Shown: in pieces, positions 1 through 8,555 of the stretch
How positions within the stretch are numbered: position 1 is the stretch's first letter
Layout: each line of letters starts with the position of its first letter
NCBI RefSeq assembly: GCF_001814775.1
Contig: NZ_KV817781.1
Coordinates: forward strand, 110,155-174,154
DNA length: 64,000 nucleotides
From: Streptococcus sp. HMSC067H01
GTDB taxonomy: Bacteria > Bacillota > Bacilli > Lactobacillales > Streptococcaceae
Reading direction: 5' to 3'
Notes under the pieces: model-generated
Told to the model about the DNA's origin: nothing
What the model saw: the letters and a program-made list of their open reading frames with translations, nothing else
Database searches by the model: none
Made by a program: the position numbers and the translations under genes

Positions 1-41
1 GATTTACAGTCCGCCGCGTTTAGCCTCTTCGCTATCTCTCC
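1..41 (-). tRNA. tRNA-Tyr (GTA), 5' part only
   Basis: The reverse strand starts GGAGAGATAGCGAAG at position 41 and continues through the D arm, the anticodon stem and a CTGTAAATC anticodon loop, which reads tRNA-Tyr with anticodon GTA. The acceptor 5' strand, D-arm bases GGCTAAA and the anticodon arm start GCGGACT are all present. The window edge cuts the gene just after the anticodon loop, so the variable loop, T arm and 3' acceptor are not seen. A promoter lies directly upstream. Confidence 0.9.
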
Positions 42-58
42 GACAATTAACAGAGTCT

Positions 59-87
59 ATTATATCATGAAAATTTACAAAAAACAA
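59..87 (-). promoter_or_regulatory. Promoter of the tRNA-Tyr gene
   Basis: On the minus strand a -35 TTGTTT (82-87) is separated by 17 bases from a perfect -10 TATAAT (59-64). Initiation about 10 bases upstream of the mature tRNA 5' end fits a stable RNA promoter. The -35 ends a few bases from the stop codon of the DUF2969 gene. Confidence 0.7.
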
Positions 88-90
88 GCA

Positions 91-321
91 TTATTTTGCT
101 AAATTATAGTTTTCAATCAAAATTTCCACAGCTTTTTCAAGTTTTTTATAAAAACTATCGACATTTCCATTCTTTATGATCGCAAATTGATTATCTAATT
201 CGGCAATTTCACCAATGATCTTTTTACCAATGGTTAAAGTGTAACCGTCATACTTTTCTTTCCCAACTAAAACAGTTGCATCCGTTAATTGAATTTCAAT
301 TTTTTTATCTTTTTTACTCAT
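91..321 (-). CDS. DUF2969 family small protein
   Basis: 76-residue protein starting with a lysine-rich MSKKDKK segment. It matches what I know of the DUF2969 family of streptococci and relatives, which has no assigned function. It has no signal peptide or membrane segment and looks like a small alpha/beta cytosolic protein, with a charged middle (KKIIGEIAELD) and a helical C-terminus (KKLEKAVEILIENY). It has its own promoter and an AAAGAGG ribosome site, and sits between the pcp operon terminator and the tRNA-Tyr promoter. The family call rests on recognition of the sequence; no function can be inferred from context. Confidence 0.8.
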   Translation of the reverse strand: MSKKDKKIEIQLTDATVLVGKEKYDGYTLTIGKKIIGEIAELDNQFAIIKNGNVDSFYKKLEKAVEILIENYNLAK

Positions 322-345
322 ACTCTACCTCTTTTCACTCTTCCT

Positions 346-374
346 ATTGTACAAGAAATTTAGAAAACTGGCAA
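346..374 (-). promoter_or_regulatory. Promoter of the DUF2969 gene
   Basis: Minus-strand -35 TTGCCA (369-374), 17-base spacer, -10 TACAAT (346-351). It begins where the pcp operon terminator ends, so the two transcription units are insulated from each other. Confidence 0.65.
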
Positions 375-418
375 GAAAAAACTCTATATCAGGCCCAACC
401 TTGATACAGAGTTTTTGT
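375..418 (-). terminator. Terminator of the ilvE-pcp operon
   Basis: An inverted repeat ACTCTATATCA / TGATACAGAGT surrounds a C-rich loop. It is followed on the minus strand by a run of T. A T run also flanks it on the plus strand, but no plus-strand gene needs it. Confidence 0.75.
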
Positions 419-457
419 TAAAAATATAGAATTTTTTTATCTAGAGATAGTTCATTA

Positions 458-1102
458 TTAATGGATTGTACCACCTGCTAACTTCAAGTCCTTATCTTTA
501 TAGTCTACGATAGCTCTAATAGCTGCCTCAATACCTCTGACAATATCTGTTAAGCACATAGATGCCGTATTAGGCTTGTTCAACACTTGTTCTGTCATAT
601 AGGGAATATGCATAAAACCTGCTCTCATATGGGGAAATTTCTTATCCGCTAAATAGAGAGCCTGATACATCAAATGATTGCAAACAAAGGTTCCTGCTGT
701 ATTGGACACTGTAGCTGGTAACCCTTCTTCTTTAATCGCTTGAACTATTGCCTTAATAGGTAGTGTGCTAAAATAGGCTGCTTGTCCGTTCAGGCGTATA
801 GGAGTGTCAATCGGCTGATTCCCTTGATTATCTGGAATTCTAGCATCATCTTGATTGATAGCGACTCTCTCAGGAGTTAAACTCGCTCTTCCTCCTGCTT
901 GTCCTATGCAAAGCACAACATCCGGTTGATATCGAACTATTTCTGCTTCTAAAACCTCTGCTGATTGATAAAAGACCGTTGGGATTTCTGCCCAATAAAC
1001 CTCAGCCCCATGGATTTCTTTCGGTAATAATTTAACAGCTTCCAAGGCTGGATTAACTTTTTCACCACCAAACGGATTAAAACCTGTAACTAATATTTTC
1101 AT
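458..1102 (-). CDS. pcp: Pyroglutamyl-peptidase I (pyrrolidone-carboxylate peptidase)
   Basis: Cytosolic cysteine peptidase of family C15 that removes an N-terminal pyroglutamate (5-oxoproline) from peptides. The 214 residues are full length for the family. The N-terminal FNPFGG motif (8-13) and the presumed triad are visible: Glu78 in TPERV, Cys141 in FVCNH and His165 in MHIPY, with the spacing of characterised Pcp enzymes. It is the last gene of an operon with DUF979, DUF969, a peptide-binding lipoprotein and ilvE, 13 bases after DUF979, and is followed by a strong terminator. Context suggests imported peptides and pyroglutamate are processed together. No oddities seen. Confidence 0.96.
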   Translation of the reverse strand: MKILVTGFNPFGGEKVNPALEAVKLLPKEIHGAEVYWAEIPTVFYQSAEVLEAEIVRYQPDVVLCIGQAGGRASLTPERVAINQDDARIPDNQGNQPIDTPIRLNGQAAYFSTLPIKAIVQAIKEEGLPATVSNTAGTFVCNHLMYQALYLADKKFPHMRAGFMHIPYMTEQVLNKPNTASMCLTDIVRGIEAAIRAIVDYKDKDLKLAGGTIH

Positions 1103-1115
1103 TTTATTTCCTTTG

Positions 1116-2039
1116 CTAAAATGCCAAAAAGTACATCAAAAATACATGTATGATAATCATGACAATAGCTACTCCTACTTGCGCTTTGATAACCCCATTT
1201 GGATCTTTCATATCCAAAAGTGCTACAGGTAAGGTATTGAAATTGGCAGCCATTGGGCTTAATAAAGTTCCACAACAACCTGCTGTCATAGCAAGAGAAC
1301 CTGCCACGATTGGATCGGCTCCCAAGGAAAATACAAAGGGAACACCAATTCCAGCAGTTATGACAGTAAAGGCCGCAAAGGCATTTCCCATAATCATTGA
1401 AAATAGAACCATTCCCAACACATAAGCCACTACACCCATCAACCGACTCCCCGAAGGCACAAAACCACTTATCAGATGTGACATTAAATCTCCAACTCCA
1501 GCTACAGTAAAAATAGCCCCCAAAGCTCCTAATAGTTGGGGAACAATCCCACTAGTTGAGACTTGCTGAACCATACGATTATTTTCTGCCAGCAAGCTTT
1601 TAGGAGAACTCTTAGTAATCAATAAAAGAGAGATGGTTGCAAAAAATGCTGCAAGGCTGATAGCAATCTTACTAAACTCAGGGATCATTTTTGCTAATAC
1701 CAACGCCATTATAGCCATCAACATGACCGGAATAAAAATCTTATTCTTTAATCGTTTGGCTTCAAAGTTTGCCTTGACATCATCCAGAGGCGGTAAGGTT
1801 CCTATACGAACCTGTTTAAAGAGTGTTAGTAGGGCTAATAGCACTACGATAACTCCAATACAGATAGAAGGTAGATAAGAGCCACCGATAAAACTGATGC
1901 CCAATAAAGCCCAAAACCCAGCTGTTCCATATCGAACTGGGTTTGTTTTGTCTTTATAGCTACAATAGGCCGTGTGAAGAAATTGACAACCAATCACAAT
2001 ATAGGTTAACTCTAATAACTGTCTTGCTAGATTGGTCAT
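1116..2039 (-). CDS. DUF979 family membrane protein, possible permease subunit
   Basis: 307-residue polytopic membrane protein with about eight to ten hydrophobic segments and the DUF979 pattern, including conserved small-residue stretches such as [16 protein letters not shown] near residue 255. Its start overlaps the stop of the DUF969 gene by four bases (ATGA type), so translation is probably coupled. DUF969/DUF979 pairs occur beside pyroglutamyl peptidase and, in other bacteria, 5-oxoprolinase genes, which led others to suggest a 5-oxoproline or related transporter. Here the pair sits directly upstream of pcp, which fits, but the substrate is inference and cannot be read from the sequence. 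Confidence 0.85.
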   Translation of the reverse strand: MTNLARQLLELTYIVIGCQFLHTAYCSYKDKTNPVRYGTAGFWALLGISFIGGSYLPSICIGVIVVLLALLTLFKQVRIGTLPPLDDVKANFEAKRLKNKIFIPVMLMAIMALVLAKMIPEFSKIAISLAAFFATISLLLITKSSPKSLLAENNRMVQQVSTSGIVPQLLGALGAIFTVAGVGDLMSHLISGFVPSGSRLMGVVAYVLGMVLFSMIMGNAFAAFTVITAGIGVPFVFSLGADPIVAGSLAMTAGCCGTLLSPMAANFNTLPVALLDMKDPNGVIKAQVGVAIVMIIIHVFLMYFLAF

Positions 2040-2725
2040 TCTTCTTTTCCTTTACTAAGCTTATTCGCTAGCAATTTTCTATCAAATAAGTAATTGTACA
2101 GCCCTACCACAAGCAAGGCAACTCCTGCAACAATAAGAGAAGCCGAAGCGATCCCTGCATAATTACTTTCGTAACCTAATTGGTCCAGAGTGCCCCCCAC
2201 CAAGAGGACACCACCTGCACCAACGAAAGTGTTCTGAGCAAAGAAATTTGCAAAATTATCATTTGCTGCTGCACGCGCTTTTAGCGCTTCGCTCTCCTGC
2301 TCCGTTAATTTTCTACCTAATTGTGACTCTGCCGCTGCTTGTCCCATGGGTTGAACCAGAGGCCTTACAAACTGCGGCTGCCCTCCGATACGAATGGCAA
2401 AGAAGCTGTCGAGTTCCCGAAAAAAGAAATAAACGGTATAAAAACTTCCTACGGTCAGCCCCTTTATCCTTTGAATCAAGTCAATTGAACGTTGCTTGAG
2501 TCCAAAAGTTTCAGATAAACCGACCAAGGGCAAGGTTACCATAAAAATCGTAAGAACTCGTTGATTGCTAAATTCTCTTCCTAAAATTTCCAAGAACTCA
2601 ATAAGAGAAACTCCAGAAACTAGAGCTGTAACTAAACTAGCTAAGACTACCGTTGCGATGGTATCTAATTTATAGATAAAACCAACCACAATGATAACTA
2701 TCCCTATTAGTTTAATCCATTCCAT
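2036..2725 (-). CDS. DUF969 family membrane protein, possible permease subunit
   Basis: 229-residue membrane protein with N-terminal hydrophobic helices (about 5-50), a central segment containing RIGGQPQFVRPL (about 113-124) and a C-terminal hairpin of two helices, typical of DUF969. It is always expected next to DUF979 and probably forms a two-component permease with it. It lies 34 bases after the peptide-binding lipoprotein gene and overlaps the DUF979 start. The GGQPQFVRPLVQPMG region is the most conserved-looking part and could line the substrate path; that is a guess. Function is inferred from gene neighbourhood only. Confidence 0.85.
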   Translation of the reverse strand: MEWIKLIGIVIIVVGFIYKLDTIATVVLASLVTALVSGVSLIEFLEILGREFSNQRVLTIFMVTLPLVGLSETFGLKQRSIDLIQRIKGLTVGSFYTVYFFFRELDSFFAIRIGGQPQFVRPLVQPMGQAAAESQLGRKLTEQESEALKARAAANDNFANFFAQNTFVGAGGVLLVGGTLDQLGYESNYAGIASASLIVAGVALLVVGLYNYLFDRKLLANKLSKGKEE

Positions 2726-2759
2726 ATAGGCCCCTTTATTCCAAAAATACTAGTCTGTT

Positions 2760-4727
2760 TTATTTGACATGATTTTCTAGTTCTTTTTGGTATTTACTGT
2801 TTGATTCTAATTTTTCTTTTTGCCATTTTTCAAGAGCAGCTTCATATTCTTTAGTAGTCACAATCTCTTTTTGCAATCTCATGCCTTTAAAGATATATGG
2901 ATCACCTTTGATACCAACTTGTGAGTATGGTTTTGAGAAAGGAACGACGTTGCTAACAACTGGTGAACCACCTGATGAAGCCGTTGGCATCAAGAGAGAA
3001 CTATCTGTAAGCCATGCTTGAGCTTTGGCATATTTTTCATATCTCTTGTCCAAGTCATTTGTCTCAGAAGCTGCATCATCCAAGAGTTTCTTATACTGAT
3101 CCAAACCAAGTTGAGCTACGACTTCCTTGTCTTTTCCTTTAGTAATACCAAGGTGTTTCATAGCAGAACCAGTTTTTGGATCCATGATATTCAAATAAGA
3201 TGCTGGGTCCTGATAACTTGGAGACCATCCAGTACTGTTCAAGTCGTAGTCTTTTTGAGCGGGAACACGTGCTTGAGATGTAATGCTTTCTTTTTCGTTA
3301 TCTGTCATCTGAAGGACATCAATGACAACATTTTCGGCACCAAGTGTTGATTCGATTGATTGCTTGAAGGAATTGCTTTGTTGAACAGCAATTGTATCTG
3401 TTTGTTCAACTGGGACATCCAAGTGAATTGGGAAGGTTACACCTTTTGATTCCAACTCTTTCTTAGCTTTTTCGAATGATGCTTTGGCTTTATCAGGATT
3501 GTAGATTGTATCTTTTCCATCAACAAGCTCAACACCTTTCCATTGGTCTCCATAGTTAATCAATTCTGCTTGAGCAATATCACCAAAGTTTTTGCCGCCA
3601 GATTGTACAAAATTGTCTGGCACTAGGCTGTTACGAATAATCTTATCAGCACCTTCTTCACCATTTAGTTGTGCAGCATAAGAATGACGGTTGAAGGCAA
3701 AGTTGATAGCCTGACGGAAATCCTTGTTCAACATGGCTTCTTTCGTAGAAGACTTCTGCTCATCACTCGTTTTAGCAGTTTTATTGTAAGACTGACGATT
3801 TACATTGAAGGTAAAGTAGTAACTATTTGAATCTTGTGGACTGTAGGTGATTTTATCCCCGTATTGTTCTAAAGTTGAAGCAAAGTTTGAACTACTTGGG
3901 AAAAGTCGAGCAGTTGTGTAGGCACCTGACGAGAAACTACGAATCAAGGATTCTTGGTCTGAACCATCATAGTAGGTCAGTTTAACCTTCTCGATTTTCA
4001 CCTTTTCTTTATCCCAATAATTTGGATTCTTTTCATATTCGATTAAGGATTTAGAAGTCAAAGTCTTCAAGATATATGGACCGTTATAAAGGATACCAGA
4101 TGGGCTAACTGCTCCGTAATTCTTACCAGAAGCTTTGAGGAACTCTTCATTTACAGGCAACATGGTTGCTGTGGTTACTTTTGAATTCCAGAAACTTTCT
4201 GGTGCATTCAATGTATACTCGACTGTATAATCGTCTAAGGCCTTAACACCGACTGTAGAGAAATCATTAGTCTCACCAGTCATATATTCATTCAAGCCCT
4301 TAATGGAGTTTTGAATAAGAGTGACACCGTCTGATTTACCATCTGCTACGTGTTTTAGTCCAGTAACAAAGTCATGCGCAGTTACTTCAGCATATTCTTC
4401 ACCCTCTGAGGTATACCATTTAACTCCTTTACGAAGTTTATAAGTATAAGTCAATCCATCTTTTGAAACAGTCCAATCCTCAGCTAAGGAAGGAATTACA
4501 TTCCCGTATTCATCATTTTCCATTAATCCATCAACAACGTTCCCGACGATATCAGTAGTTGATGTACGAGTGGCAATACTGTAGTCTAAGGATGATGGAT
4601 CCACTCCATAGACATAAGAGAAAGTTGTAGGTGCGTCCGCTTCTTTATCTGCTTTTCCACAAGCTACAAGAAGAACCGTTGTACTCAGGACAAGTCCTGC
4701 TGTTAACATCCATTTTTTCGTTTTCAT
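2760..4727 (-). CDS. Oligopeptide ABC transporter substrate-binding lipoprotein (AmiA/AliA/AliB family)
   Basis: 655-residue extracellular solute-binding protein of family 5. The signal peptide MKTKKWMLTAGL ends in a lipobox VACG, so Cys23 is the expected lipidated residue. Length and sequence (YVYGVDPSSLDY, LAEDWTVSKDGLTYTYKLR) match streptococcal oligopeptide-binding proteins of the AmiA/AliA/AliB type, which feed peptides to the shared Ami permease; no permease or ATPase is encoded here, so this is an orphan receptor. It lies 21 bases downstream of ilvE and upstream of DUF969/DUF979/pcp. Control by CodY through the ilvE promoter fits a peptide-scavenging role. The reading frame is intact. 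Confidence 0.92.
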   Translation of the reverse strand: MKTKKWMLTAGLVLSTTVLLVACGKADKEADAPTTFSYVYGVDPSSLDYSIATRTSTTDIVGNVVDGLMENDEYGNVIPSLAEDWTVSKDGLTYTYKLRKGVKWYTSEGEEYAEVTAHDFVTGLKHVADGKSDGVTLIQNSIKGLNEYMTGETNDFSTVGVKALDDYTVEYTLNAPESFWNSKVTTATMLPVNEEFLKASGKNYGAVSPSGILYNGPYILKTLTSKSLIEYEKNPNYWDKEKVKIEKVKLTYYDGSDQESLIRSFSSGAYTTARLFPSSSNFASTLEQYGDKITYSPQDSNSYYFTFNVNRQSYNKTAKTSDEQKSSTKEAMLNKDFRQAINFAFNRHSYAAQLNGEEGADKIIRNSLVPDNFVQSGGKNFGDIAQAELINYGDQWKGVELVDGKDTIYNPDKAKASFEKAKKELESKGVTFPIHLDVPVEQTDTIAVQQSNSFKQSIESTLGAENVVIDVLQMTDNEKESITSQARVPAQKDYDLNSTGWSPSYQDPASYLNIMDPKTGSAMKHLGITKGKDKEVVAQLGLDQYKKLLDDAASETNDLDKRYEKYAKAQAWLTDSSLLMPTASSGGSPVVSNVVPFSKPYSQVGIKGDPYIFKGMRLQKEIVTTKEYEAALEKWQKEKLESNSKYQKELENHVK

Positions 4728-4748
4728 AAAGATCTCCTTTAAAATTTT

Positions 4749-5771
4749 TTAATCTACTTTTACAATCCATCCTTCTGGTGCTTCAACGTCACCAAATTGG
4801 ATACCTGTCAATTCATCGTATAATCTACGAGTTACTGGTCCGACTTCTGTCTCACTGTAAAAGACATGAAGTTTATCTCCGTGCTGAATTCCTCCAATGG
4901 GTGAAATAACAGCTGCAGTTCCACAGGCACCTGCTTCTACAAATCGATCCAAGTTATCAATTGGCACATCTCCCTCAACAGGTGTCATGCCCAAACGATG
5001 CTCTGCCAAGTAAAGCAATGAGTACTTGGTAATAGATGGCAAGATCGATGGACTCAATGGCGTTACAAACTCATTATCAGCTGTAATTCCAAAGAAGTTC
5101 GCTGAACCAACTTCTTCAATCTTGGTGTGTGTAGCTGGGTCAAGATAAATAACATCTGAAAAGTGACGGGATTTAGCTATTTTCCCAGGTAGGAGGCTGG
5201 CTGCATAGTTACCACCCACCTTGGCAGCTCCTGTTCCATGTGGAGCAGCACGGTCATATTCATCTTGTATCAAGAAATTTGTTGGCACCAATCCACCTTT
5301 GAAGTAATTTCCAACCGGCATGGCAAAGATTGTAAAGATATACTCTTCTGCTGGTTTTACCCCAATGATATCTCCCACACCAATCAAAAGTGGACGAAGA
5401 TAAAGGGTTCCACCAGTTCCATAAGGTGGTACGTATTCTTGATTGGCGAGGACGACTGCCTTACAAGCTTCTACAAACATTTCTGTTGAAACTTGGGGCA
5501 TCAAGAGACGGTCACAAGTACGTTGCAATCGTTTAGCATTTTCATCTGGACGAAAGAGTTGAATACTTCCATCCTTGGTACGATAGGCTTTCAAGCCTTC
5601 AAAGGCTTGTTGTCCATAGTGAAGACTTGGTGATGATTCAGAAATATGGAGAGTAGAATCCTCAGTCAATTCTCCTTGGTTCCATTGACCATTTGAGTAA
5701 TGAGCAATATAACGATAAGGTAATTTCATATAGGCAAAACCAAGGTTTTCCCAATCAATAGCAACTGGCAT
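4749..5771 (-). CDS. ilvE: Branched-chain amino acid aminotransferase
   Basis: 340-residue fold-type IV PLP enzyme that interconverts leucine, isoleucine and valine with their 2-oxo acids, using glutamate/2-oxoglutarate. The PLP lysine is probably Lys184 in GAAKVGGNYAAS, and the N-terminal HYGQQAFEGLKAYR motif (51-64) is typical. Length is normal. It has an AGGAG ribosome site. It is the first gene of the operon running to pcp and is preceded by a clear promoter and a perfect CodY box, so repression in amino-acid-rich conditions is expected. The operon is separated from parC by a terminator. Confidence 0.97.
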   Translation of the reverse strand: MPVAIDWENLGFAYMKLPYRYIAHYSNGQWNQGELTEDSTLHISESSPSLHYGQQAFEGLKAYRTKDGSIQLFRPDENAKRLQRTCDRLLMPQVSTEMFVEACKAVVLANQEYVPPYGTGGTLYLRPLLIGVGDIIGVKPAEEYIFTIFAMPVGNYFKGGLVPTNFLIQDEYDRAAPHGTGAAKVGGNYAASLLPGKIAKSRHFSDVIYLDPATHTKIEEVGSANFFGITADNEFVTPLSPSILPSITKYSLLYLAEHRLGMTPVEGDVPIDNLDRFVEAGACGTAAVISPIGGIQHGDKLHVFYSETEVGPVTRRLYDELTGIQFGDVEAPEGWIVKVD

Positions 5772-5809
5772 ATTCTTCTCCTCTTATTCTAATCAAAGCT
5801 ATGTGTTCT

Positions 5810-5837
5810 ATTCTACACTATTCTCTAAAAAATTCAA
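5810..5837 (-). promoter_or_regulatory. Promoter of the ilvE operon
   Basis: Minus-strand -35 TTGAAT (5832-5837), 16-base spacer, -10 TAGAAT (5810-5815). The transcript would start about 30 bases upstream of the ilvE ATG. A CodY box lies just upstream. Confidence 0.65.
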
Positions 5838-5848
5838 GTATTTTTTGT

Positions 5849-5863
5849 AATTTTCTGAAAATT
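5849..5863. promoter_or_regulatory. CodY box upstream of ilvE
   Basis: AATTTTCTGAAAATT matches the 15-base CodY consensus AATTTTCWGAAAATT at every position. It ends 12 bases upstream of the -35 of the ilvE promoter. CodY is the GTP- and branched-chain-amino-acid-responsive repressor of low-GC Gram-positives, and ilvE is a typical target. Confidence 0.85.
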
Positions 5864-5865
5864 TT

Positions 5866-5900
5866 ACCAAAAAAAGAAACCAGTCACTGGGACTGGTCCT
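5866..5900 (-). terminator. Terminator of parC
   Basis: Stem ACCAGTC / GACTGGT with a 5-base loop, followed on the minus strand by TTTCTTTTTTT. It lies directly after the parC stop codon. Confidence 0.8.
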
Positions 5901-5904
5901 TTTC

Positions 5905-8382
5905 TTAGCTTTCCTTATCATCTTTAAAAACGTCTTTGAGGTAGGCATCAAAAACTTCTTCGTCAGAAATAGTATCTGAAATAAAGCTACCGTTGCTAGT
6001 TCGTTCTGATAGATTCAAATCTTGTAGGATTGCTTCGTAAGTCGTGCCATTATTTGATTGAACAACCAGAGTTTGTTCGCCATCTTCTACTTCTGTACTG
6101 AAGAGATCTCCAACAAATCCTTGTTCAGAAACTGCACCGGCAAGGAAGACACGATGTGGTTTACTCTTCAATTCTCTAAGGACTTGAAGACCACGATTAG
6201 CACGACTGGTTGCTGGAATTTCCTCAATCGAAACGCGCTTAAGACTTCCACGATGCGTTAACAGATAGAAGGATGAAGTATTGCAGATAAAGGCAGATTG
6301 AAGCTCATCATCTGCTTTGAGATTCATGGCTTTGACACCTGCAGCCTTGGCACCGATGACTGGAACCTCTTCGATGTTAAAGCGTAAGGCATAACCGTTT
6401 CGACTAATCAAGAGAACATCATCCAATTTAATCGGAGCTACTGCTACAATCTGGTCAGTATCATCTTTCAACTTGGCATATTTGACAGATTTAGAACGGT
6501 AGGTTCTCCATGGAGAGAATTCTTTGCGTTCGACACGTTTGATCTGCCCAAGGCGAGTCGCCGCAAAGTAGGTTGTCGCATCATCAAACTGATCCACAAC
6601 TTCTACATAGATCACTTCTTCATTGGTTTCAAAGTTTGTAATAGACTGGCTCAAATGCTCTCCGATATCCTTCCAACGTATATCTGCTAACTCATGGACT
6701 GGTCGGTAAATGACATTTCCAAGCGTTGTAAAGATTAAGAGGTGCTGAGTAGTTTTGACAGATTGAACAAAGAGCAATCGGTCGTCGTCCCGTTTACCAA
6801 TTTCTTCAAGTGTTGAAGCTGCAAATGAACGTGGGCTGGTACGTTTGATGTAGCCAGCCTTAGTCACACTGACGTATGTATCTTCTTCAGCGATCAAACT
6901 AGCAGTATCAATCTCAATCACTTTAGCAGTATCCTCTAAAGAACTCAAACGTGGAGTCGCAAATTTCTTCTTGACTTCACGGAGTTCTTTCTTCATGAGA
7001 TTGTACATGGTTCGTTCGTCACCAATGATAGCCGCCAGCATAGCAATTTTTTCGCGAAGTTCTGCTTCTTCTTCCTGCAAGACAACTACGTCTGTATTGG
7101 TCAAACGGTATAGTTGCAAGGTAACAATAGCTTCAGCCTGCTCTTCAGTAAAATCATAGCTGACCTTGAGGTTTTCCTTGGCATCAGCCTTGTTCTCAGA
7201 AGCACGGATAAGAGCAATGACTTCATCTAAAATAGAGATGACACGAATCAAACCTTCCACGATATGGAGACGTTTTTCAGCCTTTTCCTTGTCAAAGCGA
7301 GAACGTGCCAAGATGACCTCACGACGGTGAGCAATATAGCTAGATAAGATAGGCACAATTCCAATCTGACGAGGGGTAAAATTGTCAATCGCAACCATGT
7401 TGAAGTTGTAGTTGATTTGCAAGTCAGTATACTTGAAAAGGTAGTTGAGAACAAGCTCAGTGTTCGCATCTTTCTTGAGTTCGATAGCAATGCGAAGACC
7501 GTCACGGTCAGACTCATCTCGAACCTCAGCAATACCTGCCACCTTGTTATTGACACGGACTTCATCGATTTTCTTGACTAAGTTAGCCTTATTAATCTCA
7601 TAGGGAATCTCAGTGATAACGATTTGTTCCTTACCACCTTTCAGTTTCTCGATTTCAGTCTTGGAACGAACGACCACGCGCCCCTTACCAGTTTCATAGG
7701 CCTTTTTGATCTCGTCACGACCTTGGATGATAGCTCCTGTAGGGAAGTCTGGTCCAGGCAAGAATTCCATCAACTTATCAACCTTGGCAGTTGGGTGATC
7801 AATCATGTAGACTGTCGCATCAATAACTTCAGCCAAATTATGTGGTGGAATATCTGTGGCATAACCAGCTGAAATACCTGTAGAACCATTGACTAAGAGG
7901 TTTGGAAAGGCTGCTGGTAAGACAGTTGGCTCTTTCTCGGTATCGTCAAAGTTCCAAGCAAAGGGAACTGTCTTTTTATCGATATCTTGAAGAAGGTAGC
8001 CAGCAATCTCTGATAAACGAGCTTCCGTATAACGCATAGCCGCAGGTGGATCTCCATCCATGGAACCGTTATTCCCGTGCATTTCAACTAGAATCTCACG
8101 GTTTTTCCAGTCCTGAGACATACGGACCATGGCATCATAGATAGAAGAGTCCCCGTGTGGGTGGAAATTCCCCATGATATTTCCGACAGACTTGGCTGAC
8201 TTACGGTAGCTCTTGTCAAAAGTATTGCCATCCTTATTCATAGAATAAAGAATACGACGTTGAACTGGCTTCAATCCATCCCGAATGTCTGGCAAAGCCC
8301 GGTCTTGAATGATGTACTTGGAGTAGCGACCAAAGCGCTCTCCCATGATGTCCTCCAAGGACATATTTTGGATATTACTCAT
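5905..8382 (-). CDS. parC: DNA topoisomerase IV subunit A
   Basis: Type IIA topoisomerase subunit that cleaves and rejoins DNA and decatenates daughter chromosomes with ParE. Start chosen at ATG 8382 (MSNIQNMS), giving 825 residues like pneumococcal ParC; an in-frame ATG at 8454 would translate through a structured leader and is unlikely. The active tyrosine is Tyr118 in MRYTEAR. In the quinolone region Ser79, Asp83 and Lys137 are wild type, while Gly52 and Asp91 are the states I associate with viridans streptococci. The C-terminal half carries the DNA-wrapping beta-propeller repeats. No Shine-Dalgarno sequence lies next to the start; the nearest AAAGG is about 145 bases upstream, at the other end of the RNA element. 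Confidence 0.97.
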   Translation of the reverse strand: MSNIQNMSLEDIMGERFGRYSKYIIQDRALPDIRDGLKPVQRRILYSMNKDGNTFDKSYRKSAKSVGNIMGNFHPHGDSSIYDAMVRMSQDWKNREILVEMHGNNGSMDGDPPAAMRYTEARLSEIAGYLLQDIDKKTVPFAWNFDDTEKEPTVLPAAFPNLLVNGSTGISAGYATDIPPHNLAEVIDATVYMIDHPTAKVDKLMEFLPGPDFPTGAIIQGRDEIKKAYETGKGRVVVRSKTEIEKLKGGKEQIVITEIPYEINKANLVKKIDEVRVNNKVAGIAEVRDESDRDGLRIAIELKKDANTELVLNYLFKYTDLQINYNFNMVAIDNFTPRQIGIVPILSSYIAHRREVILARSRFDKEKAEKRLHIVEGLIRVISILDEVIALIRASENKADAKENLKVSYDFTEEQAEAIVTLQLYRLTNTDVVVLQEEEAELREKIAMLAAIIGDERTMYNLMKKELREVKKKFATPRLSSLEDTAKVIEIDTASLIAEEDTYVSVTKAGYIKRTSPRSFAASTLEEIGKRDDDRLLFVQSVKTTQHLLIFTTLGNVIYRPVHELADIRWKDIGEHLSQSITNFETNEEVIYVEVVDQFDDATTYFAATRLGQIKRVERKEFSPWRTYRSKSVKYAKLKDDTDQIVAVAPIKLDDVLLISRNGYALRFNIEEVPVIGAKAAGVKAMNLKADDELQSAFICNTSSFYLLTHRGSLKRVSIEEIPATSRANRGLQVLRELKSKPHRVFLAGAVSEQGFVGDLFSTEVEDGEQTLVVQSNNGTTYEAILQDLNLSERTSNGSFISDTISDEEVFDAYLKDVFKDDKES

Positions 8383-8386
8383 ATAA

Positions 8387-8536
8387 GATACAAAGGGACG
8401 ATTCGGCCTGCCGAAAATTTCTGTAGAAAAATAGGAAATCGATGCAGGGTTCAATGAACCCTAGACGATTTATCTTTTTTCATAAGAAATTAGTCCCGTG
8501 TTCAGTTACCTCTAGTAACCAAACTATCCTTTCTGT
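8387..8536 (-). ncRNA. Structured leader RNA element before parC
   Basis: About 150 nt that fold as a closed multi-branch structure on the minus strand: closing AAAGG/CCUUU; hairpin GUUAC/GUAAC; long arm with outer stem AAUUUCU/AGAAAUU, an internal loop AAAAAAGAUAAA opposite UUUCCUAUUUUU, inner stem AAAUCG/CGAUUU and apical GGGUUCA/UGAACCC; and an extra hairpin UUCGG/CCGAA. The same architecture with different paired bases occurs twice before deoD. It ends in CUUUGUAUC a few bases before the parC start codon, which lacks its own Shine-Dalgarno sequence. Not matched to any named family from memory. Confidence 0.7.
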
Positions 8537-8544
8537 AGTTTAAA
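8485..8544 (-). repeat. 60-bp direct repeat, proximal copy
   Basis: This 60-bp stretch is the 5' part of the parC leader element and is repeated at 8651-8710 with a single difference (C against T within GTTAC[C/T]TCTAG read on the plus strand). It holds the AAAGG sequence, the first hairpin and the first arm of the outer stem. Confidence 0.95.
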
Positions 8545-8555
8545 ATACGTTTTAA

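Noticed and set aside
8383-8454. N-terminal extension of ParC starting at ATG 8454
   Set aside because: It would translate through the paired arms of the leader RNA element, homologues start at MSNIQN, and the extension has no homologous sequence that I know.
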